A DNA stretch of 64,000 bases from Epiperipatus broadwayi (lineage: Eukaryota; Onychophora; Udeonychophora; Euonychophora; Peripatidae), in assembly GCA_028023455.1 (NCBI GenBank), contig JAQFVV010012477.1, positions 560,001 to 624,000 on the forward strand. Reading direction: 5' to 3'. The notes under the pieces were generated by a model that was given only the letters and a program-made list of their open reading frames with translations, did not search any database and was not told the origin of the DNA. The position numbers and the translations under genes were made by a program. Positions 10,980-21,869 of the stretch are shown in pieces. The stretch's first letter is position 1, and the number at the start of each line of letters is the position of its first letter.

Positions 10980-12215
10980 TATTTATTTTTTCTCAAAGTA
11001 ACCTTTATTAATAAAAGATTACAAAAATTTTGGGTATACTTACCCATTGAGGATTACATAGTGATTCAATGTAACAAGGTAAAATGTACATATGTTCAAA
11101 AATAATTACATCCATAAAAATTGCTGTAATGTGATTAATATGTATCTGTATGTGGATTCACATGGCCCAGCCATCGAGAAGTTAACCATCACCCAATGGT
11201 TCCACCCCTGGGGCCCTGAAGCAAAGACTCAAATGCTTCAGCTGAATAGGTGAAGTCCAGCATTGTGACAACCACTACAACAGGCAGTGAGATCCAAGGC
11301 CCAAGTTCACCAAGCAATAGACTCTAGAACCACAGCCGAGCCATGTCAAGACCATTCTGAATACCTCTGCCTCCCAATTAGCAGTCCAAATGAGCAGGGA
11401 CCACAATTGGTCTACCAGCCTAAAATTGGAAAGCCAACTTGGGTAAAAACTAAGAAGTAATAAGTAAAGAACCAGATTGACACTGCCCAAAACCAGCCTA
11501 TCAGGGACACAGCAGCCAACCAGAGCAGGAATAGCACCAACTATGACCATGTAGCCCCCCAGCAGGTGTTCTGGGAAGTGGCAAAATTGTTAACAGGCCA
11601 CACCATACACCAGATACCTAATGTCTACAACCAGCCACTCCTGAAGAAAAGTGGGGAGTGCAGACCCATGCCCACAAAACAGAACTCCATCCATGTTACA
11701 AAAAAAATGGCAGTGGCTCAAAATAGACCAACCACTTTATAAATGCACTAAATTTAAAGCTAACAAATGAAACCTAATGATAGTGAATGCAAATCAACAC
11801 TGACCTATCAAATAATCCATCAAGGGGTGCAGTAGCCCTTCATGGCAAAGTCCATGTGAAGGTAGTGACTTTCACCCTCCCAGCAGGTATTCCCGGGCTA
11901 GACAATGATCGTCGACCATCCCCTCAAATGAACCAAGCCCCTTATGACCATTATCACCACACTTGAGGAAAAGGAGTGTAAACTCACACCCACCAATACA
12001 ACATTTAATTCATATAGTCTTGATATCAAGCCGGATTTACATGCACACCATGGGAATAAATCATTTGTCCATATCATTTTGCACACTGAGGTCAATGGAG
12101 CTGAACATTTGCCCTTGATCATCATCAGACTCCTGTGTCTGCAAATGTTTACAGCAGCTGCTAAACCCACCAAACAAAGTCCTTCAGGGTTCACAATGAT
12201 TTTTCTTTGTTGATA
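10980..12215 (-). mobile_element. Degraded transposable element, copy B, coding-like
   Basis: This is the GC-richest kilobase of the window. Its left 350 bases are the inverse of copy A at 6640-7035, so I orient it on the minus strand with a 3' end near 10980, where the minus strand reads AATAAAGGTTAC and then runs into an AATAAATAAATAAAG tail. Minus-strand coding relics include a 91-codon frame at 11275-11550 and the shared C-terminal words listed for copy A. The opposite strand also has a stop-free frame at 11464-11742 (93 codons, Gln/Pro/Asn-rich) with the phrase FWEVAKLLTG, which resembles the linker before reverse transcriptase in some LINEs. I cannot decide which strand coded, so the class stays open. 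Confidence 0.55.
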
Positions 12216-12934
12216 CTAGTTGGATCCTGCTTCTTTTGATTGAATTTTAGGTTTTGATTAGTAATGAATGATACAAGTATAATCTGAAAGTTTGTTGTTA
12301 AACTTTGGAAAATTCTCAATAATTATTGCTTAAAAAGTATGATTAATTTGTAGCTTTAAAGTTTCTGTTTAGGTCTAAAATATCATTTGTATTCATTTTG
12401 TCTTTAGATCATTATTTTTTAGCTCAGGAATCACTTCATTGTAGTTCTGTGTTGATTTGAAAAAAATTTGTTTATTGATTTTTTTTTTTGGGGGGGGGGG
12501 CAATCCACCGGAAGGGAAGTGATAACTTCTGTCCTGATCATCGGAGAAATCTGATTTTTGTGCAGGGCGATAGCTTAGGTTATTTTCTATAATGTTCACT
12601 TCCAAAATTGAGATCGAATTAATAATTGAAACTTGTTTAACACTGCTAAAATCTGATGCAAAGATAAAATTCTTAAAACCATCATTGCTAACATATTATA
12701 TTCCATGTTTTCTATGAGATTTGATGTGCAAATGAATTTCCTGTTTATTCTATTAATAAAATTAGAATTTCTAGTGTCTATTCTTTTTAGAAATATTTGG
12801 TTTCATTTAAAATTATTTTTAAAAGGTTTATAATATTTTAATGATTCCAAGAATTATTTAAGCTAGCTTTTGTCTCTTTCTAATGTCATGAATTTGCATA
12901 AAACGAAACGATAGATAATTTCAATTATCATTGA
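12216..12934. other. Intergenic sequence with a T9-G10 homopolymer junction
   Basis: AT-rich DNA is interrupted at 12481-12500 by a T run passing directly into ten G residues, followed by about 100 bases of higher GC (to about 12600) whose origin I do not recognise. The abrupt GC block may be the end of an inserted element. The 70-codon minus-strand frame there is Lys/Pro-rich only because of the homopolymers. Confidence 0.5.
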
Positions 12935-14539
12935 ATGAAAACTGTTTCAAAATTTCTTCTAAAGATGAAAAAACCTATTGCCGTCCAACTGGATGTTGCA
13001 GCAGCATTAGATTCAGTACAGATCAACACCCTTCTGGATATTCTGATGGAATACAACATTCCAGCTGCAATTGTTCAGATTATCAGCAATCTGCTCAACA
13101 ACAGAGAGATTTTTCTCTCTCTTGATGGCAAGATCACTCCAGGTTTCAAGCCATACAAGTCGATCCCTCAAGGATCTCCACTCAGTGCCCTTTTCTTCAC
13201 AGCATACATCAACCCTCTTCTGGTGGATATAGAAAAAAACCTCCCTGGAATATTCCTTCCTTCTCTCAATAAAGATTTCAATGTATTCGCATACATAGAT
13301 GACATCATGGTTGTGCTTCCCACCATTAAATACCTTCCCCATCTCATGAACATCTTAAACAGAAATACAGTGAAACTTGGCCTACAAATAAATTTTAACA
13401 AATCTTCCATCTGGAAGATAATGTCTGGTAAACAAATCAACTCTTCCTTTTCTGCTAAACCACAAAGATACCTTGGCTTCCCAATCTTCAAACCTCCAAC
13501 TGCAATGGCAAGAATGATTCAAGATGCAATCCTCCAATCAACTGAAGCCATAACCACTTCACTCTCTAGAGTATACCTTTCATTATATGGAAAGGTTAGC
13601 CTCCTCAACATGATCATAATGCCAAAAATCTCATATTATCTTCCATTCATTAAAATCACTAAACAGTTTCAAAATAAAATTAACCGATTATGCACCAAAC
13701 TTCTCTGGAGAGGAAGGACTGTTGCCATTAGCTTGCGAGGTATCCAATGACCACGCAGGTTCAATGGACTGTCATTCCACTCAATACAGGCAATCATTTT
13801 ACAAAAAACTCACAATATTCTACATAATCTGATCCTCTCCTATGGATACTCCAACATTATGAAAAAAATTACACCAACTGATCGTCCCCCGCCCTTTTCC
13901 AGTTCATGGATATCATTGTTAATAGATCATCTACAACTTTATAACCCGACGATGTCCTCTAACCTTAACCAAAAAATCACTTTGTGGGAAGCATACAATC
14001 TAATCAACTATAATCAACAACCCATTAAAACCAGCCTAAAAATAACCAACCAAAGACTCATTACACACTTCAAAAGATGGAGCCTTGAACCCAAATTCCT
14101 TGACTTCATCATTAAAATTAATCTTGATGCGCTTCCCACAAATTGGTTTCTTTATCACCGAAGAGGTTTTACTAGCATTGACCCTATATGTGGTTTATGT
14201 GCTCGTGAAGATGAAACCACAGACCATATTATACACCGCTGTCCAAGACTTAAAATACTGAAAGATATAATCATAATCAATTCTTACATAAGATCTGAAA
14301 TGATTTTCTCACTTGAAAATGCCATTAATAGTGGAACTTTTTCAATAATAAGGCTCTCTATCTTTGTCCTTTATTCCATATGGATAGTGAGATGCCGAAC
14401 TCTCATGGAATTACCGCTGCCACAAATCATACCATTGTTTTACCAGACTCTCAAAAAAATCAAGAAACGTGATCAGCTCCTTGCCTCCAGTAAAGTCTTT
14501 GACGACACCTGGTCTCTAACCGCTCTATCCTTTTCCTGA
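12935..14539 (+). pseudogene. LINE reverse transcriptase, 5'-truncated, one stop
   Basis: This is the 3' part of a non-LTR retrotransposon ORF2. Such proteins nick target DNA and reverse-transcribe the element RNA at the nick. Residues 19-27 (LDVAAALDS) fit RT motif A with catalytic Asp20; 76-87 (SIPQGSPLSALF) is motif B; YIDD at 120-123 is motif C; LGLQINFNKSS follows as motif D and RYLGFPI as motif E. One TGA at 13748-13750 interrupts the frame. The same frame then stays open to 14539, including the 36 codons between the two listed ORFs. The second part holds C-x2-C-x8-H-x4-C at 14189-14242, the zf-RVT-type knuckle seen in LINE C-termini. The N-terminal endonuclease is missing. The first Met is simply the first in frame and is not a true start. 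The clade is uncertain (L1/Tx1-like or another zf-RVT-bearing LINE). Confidence 0.85.
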
Positions 14540-14619
14540 TTGTCAACTCCCACCTACCCAGAATTCTAGAATAGACAATATTAAAAGAAAATAGTCGTGT
14601 TATTAAAAAAAAAAAAAAA
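14540..14619 (+). mobile_element. LINE 3' end with poly(A) tail
   Basis: A short 3' untranslated stretch of about 65 bases follows the LINE stop codon and ends in 14-15 A residues at about 14605-14619. This is the tail expected of target-primed reverse transcription. I looked for a target-site duplication between the sequence after the tail (GCTAATAACATTC) and the region upstream of 12935 and did not find a convincing one, so the 5' junction is unresolved. Confidence 0.75.
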
Positions 14620-14879
14620 GCTAATAACATTCATCAAGTTCTCAGTTTCTCATATTCTACACAAACCCTTCATTATACCTAACCACATAAGTGTATAACA
14701 ACTACTAACTAACATATTCTAGCCATATGTTAATCAGAACTTTTTATAATATTATTGTACAATTTATTCATTAACTTATCCATTATCAAAATGTAATCAC
14801 TATTTATTACTAATAAAAATTTTTGTTGAAATGAAAGATGAAAAAACAATAAAACAGATATTCACTTACATTTTGGTAA

Positions 14880-15390
14880 CCTTTTTGTTTATGAATCCAA
14901 CAATGGACTATGACTTTGGTGAATAGAACAGGGAGCCTGAAACAGCGAAAACTGGAGTCCTAGGCTCCCTCTAGTGGACTTTATTTAAGTGAATTTAAAA
15001 AGAATGGGCAAGTATGGAGGTGTTTATTATATCTATAAAAAGTTTTATCCATGACACTTTTTGATTTATGTGTGCTATTTTACTTTTCAACTACCCACCA
15101 ATTTAATATAACATATTAAGATTTTCCTTAACATGCTGGCTTCCACACTCTATGGATTTCATATTTTTCAGAGCAGATAAAACACTATTAATTAGCAGCT
15201 ACTGAATTGCATTTTATAATTTCTTAAGCTATAAACAATTGGAAAAAAATGTTGGTTATATTAGACTATTACTTTATTTTATACACACACCCACAACACG
15301 CGCACACACACTTATATATAATTACAACTATCAAAATTTCTCCACTCATATCTTCAATATCACTGACTTTATATAAACAATTATTTTTAA
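14880..15390. repeat. Dispersed repeat cluster related to 10235-10520
   Basis: The segment 14978-15030 is the reverse complement, nearly exact, of 10470-10520; the shared core is TTTAAGTGAATTTAAAAAG. At about 15325-15365, in the same orientation as 10265-10300, CTCCACTCATATCTTCAATA parallels CTCCACTCACAACTTTGA. A small hairpin lies just before, with AGGGAGCCT at 14930-14938 and AGGCTCCCT at 14962-14970. The mixed orientations suggest a rearranged element. No coding region is present. Confidence 0.6.
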
Positions 15391-16540
15391 TAATAATTTA
15401 TTACACTAGTAATTGAATCTTTATTCGTTAAATCAATTAAAAATTAAGCATAAAACATTTATCTACCAAATAATAATAATAGTCCAATTAATGTATACAT
15501 AATTAAATATTTGGTACTTATGTAGTGATGAGATTTCACATAAGTATTAGTCCAGCGATTTTCTAACCTTGCGATCTCATAAATTAATGCCTGCATACAA
15601 TTTTCTGACAAACTTAATCCATCAGTTTTGATAAATAATAAGTTAGTTTTATTTAGTAGAAAGTGGTGATCTATGGGAAGATCTAATTTCATAAAATGTT
15701 GCAACCTATACGTTTAATTACTAGAAATAAATGAACAAATATTTTAAGTTTTTGTTTTTTTTGCAAGTAATCATGTTGCAACAAGTAAAAGTTAAGTCAT
15801 ATATATTTATTACCATAAAATAGAAAAGCAAAATATTGTTTTTTTTACAATCATTGGGTTGGGCTGAAGATTTTTCTATGCCCTTTAAAATGTGCAGCTA
15901 TGATTTATATAAAAATGTTTATATCTGACATGGTCCCTTGTAAGTCATCACTTATTTAGGATTTTGCATTTTCTGAGGAAAGTATACTACACACATAAAC
16001 ATTTTACAGATAGTTATTCCAGTGTCTGACTATATTTTGAAAGTAATGAGTGATTTTATCATCCTTGGTAGTGTACAGCTTCTAAATTTTAATCATTTCT
16101 TTGGAGAAATTAATATTGGACAATAATTCACATGCAAACCTTATTTTCACTGAATGATTGATTAGTCATTCCAGAAATTTTTATGGCATCAGAGCATATT
16201 GTAAATCATAAAATCAGTAGCAAAACTAACATTTTGACTAACAGCTTTCTCCTGTTCAGGATATTATCTAATATTCACTTAAAAATAATTCATTTCCTTT
16301 TTAAAAGATTGTAAATGTGTTTAGTTCAGTCTTTATATAAACATTTGTTTGTGGTTATAAATTTCATCACTACTGATTCATATATTATTGTAATTTAAAT
16401 ATCTCATGATATGTGAAAATAATTTCTGTACACAATTAGTTAATAACAAAATGTAACCTATCTTACAGTGAAAGAATATATATGTAATGATAAATATAAT
16501 GAATGCACTAATAACTGTAAACAAGTTGTTTTCCTCCTTT
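15391..16540. other. AT-rich DNA with a diverged repeat at 15855-16015
   Basis: The segment 15855-16015 shares the phrases GGCTGAAGATTTTT, ATCTGACAT and TCTGAGGA with 17810-17990, in the same order, so both are old copies of an unnamed dispersed repeat. The remainder is unique A/T-rich sequence. The minus-strand frames at 15459-15704 and 16378-16605 have no recognisable motif. Confidence 0.45.
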
Positions 16541-16544
16541 TTTA

Positions 16545-16856
16545 TCAATAACTGCCATAAGAGAAAGCATTTAAAATCTCTATCTAAAATTATCCCTACT
16601 TTCAAACTTGTTTCGAGCTGATGACTTTCATCAGTGAGGTGCTAGAACATTCAGAAATTTGATTGAAAATACAAACTCAAGCTCAGCATTTATTGAATAC
16701 TTAACTATTAAGTAGAAAATATGAAATTTTCAGATATCTATATGTCTTCAAATCCAAATATCTAACTTAAATATTAGCTTTAAACCAGTTTGGGAATAGG
16801 GATAATTCTAGATAGAGATTTTAAATGCTGCTTTCTCTTGTTGCATTTATTGGGGA
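16545..16856. mobile_element. MITE-like hairpin, copy of the 31.3/62.3-kb family
   Basis: The left arm (about 16549-16610) and right arm (about 16787-16856) are reverse complements; the core phrase is GCATTTAAAATCTCTATCTA. The interior, read on the minus strand, follows the same order of words as the elements at 31290-31601 and 62289-63225 (TTTGAAGACAT, then CTGAA..ATTCAA, then ACTGATGA). It is therefore a diverged member of that family in minus orientation. No coding capacity is seen. Confidence 0.65.
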
Positions 16857-17524
16857 AAAAACTGGTTTAGAGCTATTAGCATACTCCTTATATTTACATT
16901 TGTAAATACAAGCTTATTAAATTAAGTTTCTTACTATATGTAATGGAAATATATCTTTAAGCAATCAATTTTATTTTCAGTTTGCCCAGATTGCAATTAG
17001 TAATTTCATAATTATTAACCAATAAAAATGATTAACTCTTCTTATTACATTTGTATATGATGAACACTATAATATTTTTTTAAAATATTAAACATACCTT
17101 ATTAAAAAATAATGTTAAGATATCAATTTAATTTCTTTTTTTTTTTTTTACAAAATCTAAACTAGTTGCATTCAACTATTGATTCCTTTCTAAATTTAAG
17201 AATAGAATGAAGTGGTAATACAAAATATCAACTTATATAGGTGGATTATAAAAGATTTGATAGAATTAGTTTATATATGACCTATGATTTAGAGGAATTA
17301 TCATTAGATTTTTTTCTCAATAATTATTATTCCAGTTGAGAAAAAGTATAATATAAAAATGTATTGTTGCCATGACAATAGATAGACAGATTTCCAATAA
17401 ATTGGATTTAATTATATATGAAAATAATTTTAAATTATGAAAAATGTAAAATAAATTACTAAACTGGAGTCTATTGATTATATATATACATAAATAAAGG
17501 ATTTTGAACTTAGGATTTTCAGTC

Positions 17525-17668
17525 TGTATTCATCTTTCACTCCAAGTCAAACAACTGATATACATGGCACACACACGTGACAAAGATAAATGATCTCCAA
17601 TGCACATGTATTACACTGAATAAATAGGTTAATTACACAAACACACTCATATATATATATATATGAAC
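17525..17668 (-). mobile_element. Diverged SINE-family copy ending in (TA)n
   Basis: Read on the minus strand, AATACATGTGCATTGGAGAT and CATTTATCTTTGT match the plus-strand copy at 32250-32285 (AATACATGTATTAGAGATCA, TTATCTTTTT). It ends against a (TA)n tract at about 17649-17664. The tRNA-like part is not clearly preserved, so only family membership is claimed. Confidence 0.55.
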
Positions 17669-20600
17669 AAAATCCGATTAATATTTATTTCATTGATTTC
17701 TCAAACGAAGAGAATTGGGTCATGTGATTCTATGATTTTTATTTAGACTATTTATAGTCTCTGCCTCAAGTCTTATGCGATGTTATATTGCTAAGACTAC
17801 TAATATATGGTATGGCTGAAGATTTTTGAGCCCCATATAGCTATATGAGTTGAATAGCTGAGTTTAAAGATATGTAGGTGTATGAAAATGACAGATTTAC
17901 CACTCAATAGATAACTTTTAGATAAATGCTGCCTTTGGGTTTGTATTTTTAGATTTAGTATCTGACATTATCCTAGCATCTCTCTGAGGAGTGCAAAAGC
18001 ATGAAACCATGGTCAGAGGTTAGGGGGGTCACTGAAAGAAATATTTTAAATGCTTTCTCTGGCTAAGCATTTATCACAAAGCTTGTTGAGCAATTGGCAA
18101 ATGCTCATTGTTTATATCTTACAAACTTAAGAGAATTGGTCATGTGATCTATGACTCTTATTTTGACTAAAGCTAAATTGTTTTTTGAACATTTTTAAAA
18201 AAAAAGTGCATTGGGCAAGGAGAGAAGTCTTTTAAAAATATATTTCTAATCATTTTTAGTCAGAAAGAAATGGTTGGACCACAAAAATATAGAAATGGGA
18301 TAACAAAAAGATGTTAAAGAAAGATGTAAATATGACCGAATATCATTTTTTATAAATGATATTCAGACTACTTAAATCAAACATAGTATAAATCACTTTA
18401 ATTGTATTATCAGTGGTGTTTGCTATCTATCTTCTACACTTTGACTATCTATACTATTTTAGGGCTATAAATGAAAATACATTATATAACTGTATTTCTT
18501 ATCTTGCAATGTATTCATTTTGTTTTCAAATTATTCAAAATTGTCACTAGTTTAAAAATACTAAATTAACATCAACTAAATATTGGAATAATTATTAAAA
18601 TGTATAAACCCTTTATAGTTTGGTATTGTGATGGTTAGTGAAGATAAATGCATTGCAGGTTTTTAGCTACAAAGAGTTTTAAAAAAGTATACTTTTTAAG
18701 ATTACCAGTTGAAAGACTATGTAACTGTTAAAATAAGTAAAAAAAAAAAAGCTTACATAAAAGTTAAGAGCGAATTTCAATGAAGAACTACTAATCGTAT
18801 TGAAATACCTTAAATCTTGAAAAAGATTACTTTTTGTGAAGATACTTCTTGAAAAAAAGTCTATTTAAATGACAAAATCCTCAGCAGCTCTTTAGATTTA
18901 GAAGAAACTTTCAACAAGTTGTATAATGAAATATTTGACAGTGAGATTTAAAATTAAGGTAATCAATTTGTTTTGTTTAGATTTAAAAAAAGGAATAGCA
19001 TTTAAAAAAATTCATTATGACTTTAAAAACTAAAAATAAAGTATTTGCTAAAAGTCCAAAAAGAAAAAGGAAAAAAAAAGTTAAATTATAAAACCAAATC
19101 AATAGAACATCTATAAGAAAATATTAAATAATGATTGCAAGTTAGACATTATCTGTATGATTAAATATATTAATGCATTATATTTATGTATATTACACAA
19201 ATAATTAATATTCTGAATTATAAATATTTAAGTCTTTTAATAATTAAAATAAAATATATATTTAAAATTAATATTTTAAAATTGTGAGATAAGTATCTAA
19301 CTGAAAATATTACTGATAACAAAGGAACACATGATTATTGGCTTCATGATATCTATTCAATAATGTAGAAGAACAAATTATTAAATATTAGAGCTTTAAG
19401 TTATTAAAAATGATATATTTAGAATTAGTTGTCAACAAAAAAACAAATATTCTAAAAGTTAATAATTTATTAATTGTTATTAAAGTATTTCACTTATAGT
19501 TTTTACAAAAACAATTTTCTTTTTAGCTTCTTATAGCTGATTCTGTGGCAATTTTCATTGCTTGAAACATACTTTCCATACTTTTTAAGAGCTCTCTTAT
19601 TAAAAATAAAATGTTCTCAAATATAAACACCCCCTAGTGAAATAGTCTTTGGTTTAATAATAAAACTTTTACAATACATTGCATTATAATCATTAAAAAT
19701 TATGGAAAATTACATTTTTGTAGCATTTAGCTGCAGGGGAAAAGAATGTAAAGCATCATCCTATCACAAATCATCATCTCCTTTATAGCTTTGTCAGAAT
19801 AATAGCATGTGCTGTCAATCATGGACAAAGGTATGTAAAAGTCTGTATAGTGTTGATATCTTTTGGATTTTTTTATAATTAATACATTAAAAATGAAATC
19901 TTCATAGAAAGATCTATTGCAGATTGTCACACATTGTAATTTAACATAAACAATGCTTTTAAACAAGGTAGAAAAGTAGGGATCACAGTGTCACCTAAAA
20001 TATCAAATATGATAGCACTATCACAGCTTACTTTTGTAAACTTTGATTATAAAATGTTATAAAATTGTTCAAATTCTCAATTGAAACCAAAAAAAACATC
20101 TCTATACCATCTTTTCACAGGCCTTACTTAAACCATATTAAAATTCTAAGAATGAATTTAAATTTGATATCAAAACATTAAAAATATTTCCCTGTTCACT
20201 GATCCAGATCTATGAAAGTATTATCACCTATTAAAATATTATAGTGTTCTATTGATATGGAAGTAATTTAGAACAAATGTACCAAATTTCAATTAATTAT
20301 ATTGAATTTAAATCTATCAAACTTTTATTTTAAAATTTTATTTTAACTTATATAATAAAGGTGATTACAAGAGTTTATAAACATGCAGAGAATGTAAGTT
20401 AAATAAAAGCATTTGAACATGTTTTAATTAATTATATTTATATAATAATTATGCCATATGATTGTTATATTATTGATATTTTTAAACACAAGTTTAATAA
20501 TTTAATTTTGTGGAGAGATGTAGTGCCACAGTAGTTATGGATCAAACACAGTGAAGAAAACTTATCTGTGTACAAGTTTGTATAAATGATATATATTGAA

Positions 20601-20900
20601 AATATATTTTTTTTACTATAGGTATTAAAATTCGAAAAGAGTATAATGACCAACAAATTATATGGCATCTCCTATCTTTTTTTCTCTAAATAACAATGTC
20701 AAGGAATGAGCATCGCCATATATGTTGTTATGAAGATTAATTTAGCTTGCTACCCAAATTATAATCTAATGTTGGTGTCTAGATTTGCAGAAAAGGCTAT
20801 ATTTAGGAACTTACCCAGAAATAAAAAAAATTGGAAGATACTCATTTATATAACTTAGGCATTGAAAATATGTAATATTAATTTTTCCTTTATATATATA
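17669..20900. other. AT-rich intergenic sequence with one old repeat copy
   Basis: At 17810-17990 there is a diverged copy of the repeat at 15855-16015. Otherwise I see unique, very AT-rich sequence with A runs (for example 18739-18751). The minus-strand frames at 19727-19966 and 20465-20668 are Tyr/Ile/Ser-rich by composition and carry no domain I know. Confidence 0.5.
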
Positions 20901-20901
20901 T

Positions 20902-21216
20902 AAATGAAAACCATAAAACAATACAATACTAGATTAAATTCAAAAATTTTACCAAAATCCTTTCACAACCATGGTTTCATCTACTACAAATAGACCTTCT
21001 CAAGTGAAAATCAAATTATAAAAAATAACAAATATATATATACACACAATCAAACCTTCCCATAATTCATTTCAAAATCCACCTTCCTTTAATATCAAAA
21101 GAAGTCTTCATAAGATTGATAGCCTCAGAATCAAAAAGATTTATCATCAAAGTCTTCTTTATTCTTCTTTTTAACTCATTCTTTTCATAAAAAATAACTG
21201 AAGCATTGTCAAATAA
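20902..21216 (-). mobile_element. PLE family 1: inverted-repeat left arm (3' end)
   Basis: This is the 3' end of a Penelope-like element in minus orientation, containing the last part of its ORF and its 3' untranslated region, with the outer end abutting a (TA)n tract at 20891-20902. It is nearly identical to the reverse complement of 21443-21753. The inner boundary is at the phrase GACAATGCTTCAG and its complement. It is continuous with the ORF at 21067-21453. Confidence 0.85.
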
Positions 21217-21453
21217 CATTGTACGACCTGTATTCAATTCATGAATATATAAAGCTGAGTTAAGATACCTATGTTTAACTCTACTTATATGAACTTTAAT
21301 CCTTTCATTAAGACTAAACTTACTCTGGCCTAAATGAAACTTACCACAATTACATGAAATCTTATAAACAATGCCAGGAATAGACCTGCTGTCAGTAAAC
21401 TGTTTAGAACCATTAAGTAATGAATTCACATCAGAACCCTTATTATTTGACAA
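21067..21453 (-). pseudogene. PLE family 1 GIY-YIG endonuclease domain, fragment
   Basis: This open frame of 128 codons encodes what I read as the C-terminal GIY-YIG endonuclease of a Penelope-like retroelement, which nicks target DNA for insertion. Visible features: GIVY at residues 27-30 (the GIY segment), Cys34 and Cys36, HLGQS at 40-44 (the YIG segment, with H-L in place of Y-I), Arg51 in LNERIKVH with His55, then SALYIH, LFDNASVIFYE with a candidate metal-binding Glu90, and KRRIKK. This order matches the PLE endonuclease. The reverse transcriptase upstream is missing: the frame runs into the inverted copy at 21443, so the first ten codons are read across the junction and the listed start is artificial. 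The degenerate YIG motif and the truncation make activity unlikely. Confidence 0.8.
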
Positions 21454-21753
21454 TGCTTCAGTTATTTTTTATGAAAAAAATGAGTTACAAAAAAGAATAA
21501 AGGAGACTTTGATGATAAATCTTCTTGATTCTGAGGCTATCAATCTTATGAAGACTTCTTTTGATATTAAGGGAAGGTGGATTTTGAAATGAATTATGGG
21601 AAGGTTTAATTATGTGTATATATTTGTTATTTCTTATAGTTTGATTTTCACTTGAGAAGGTCTATTTGTAGTAGATGAAACCATGGTTGTGAAAGGATGT
21701 TGGTAAAATTTTTGAATTTAATCTAGTATTGTATTGTTTTATGGTTTTCATTT
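21443..21753 (+). mobile_element. PLE family 1: inverted-repeat right arm
   Basis: A second, shorter copy of the same PLE 3' end lies in plus orientation, beginning at TTATTTGACAATG and including the last 48 codons of the endonuclease frame (stop at 21590-21592), then the 3' untranslated region to about 21753. It differs from the left arm by a few substitutions and small indels. The two copies face away from each other, with 3' ends outward and about 226 bases of longer-copy sequence between the arms. The 73-codon plus-strand frame at 21371-21592 joins antisense of one copy to sense of the other and is not a gene. Confidence 0.85.
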
Positions 21754-21777
21754 TTATTATTGCTAGTATAGAGTTAG

Positions 21778-21867
21778 GCAGATTTGTTATATATATATAT
21801 ATATATATAATTATTTTGTTATGCAGATTTGTTATATATATATATATATATATAATTCTTTTGCATA
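21778..21867. repeat. 45-bp tandem duplication containing (TA)n
   Basis: The unit beginning GCAGATTTGTTATATAT at 21778 recurs at 21823, each followed by (AT)n and a T-rich end. It lies 25 bases outside the 3' end of the PLE right arm. Microsatellite slippage or duplication beside the insertion is likely. Confidence 0.85.
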
Positions 21868-21869
21868 TG

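Noticed and set aside
21371-21592. 73-codon plus-strand open frame over the PLE junction
   Set aside because: Its first third is antisense of the longer PLE copy and the rest is sense of the shorter inverted copy. It is a by-product of the palindrome and not a gene.
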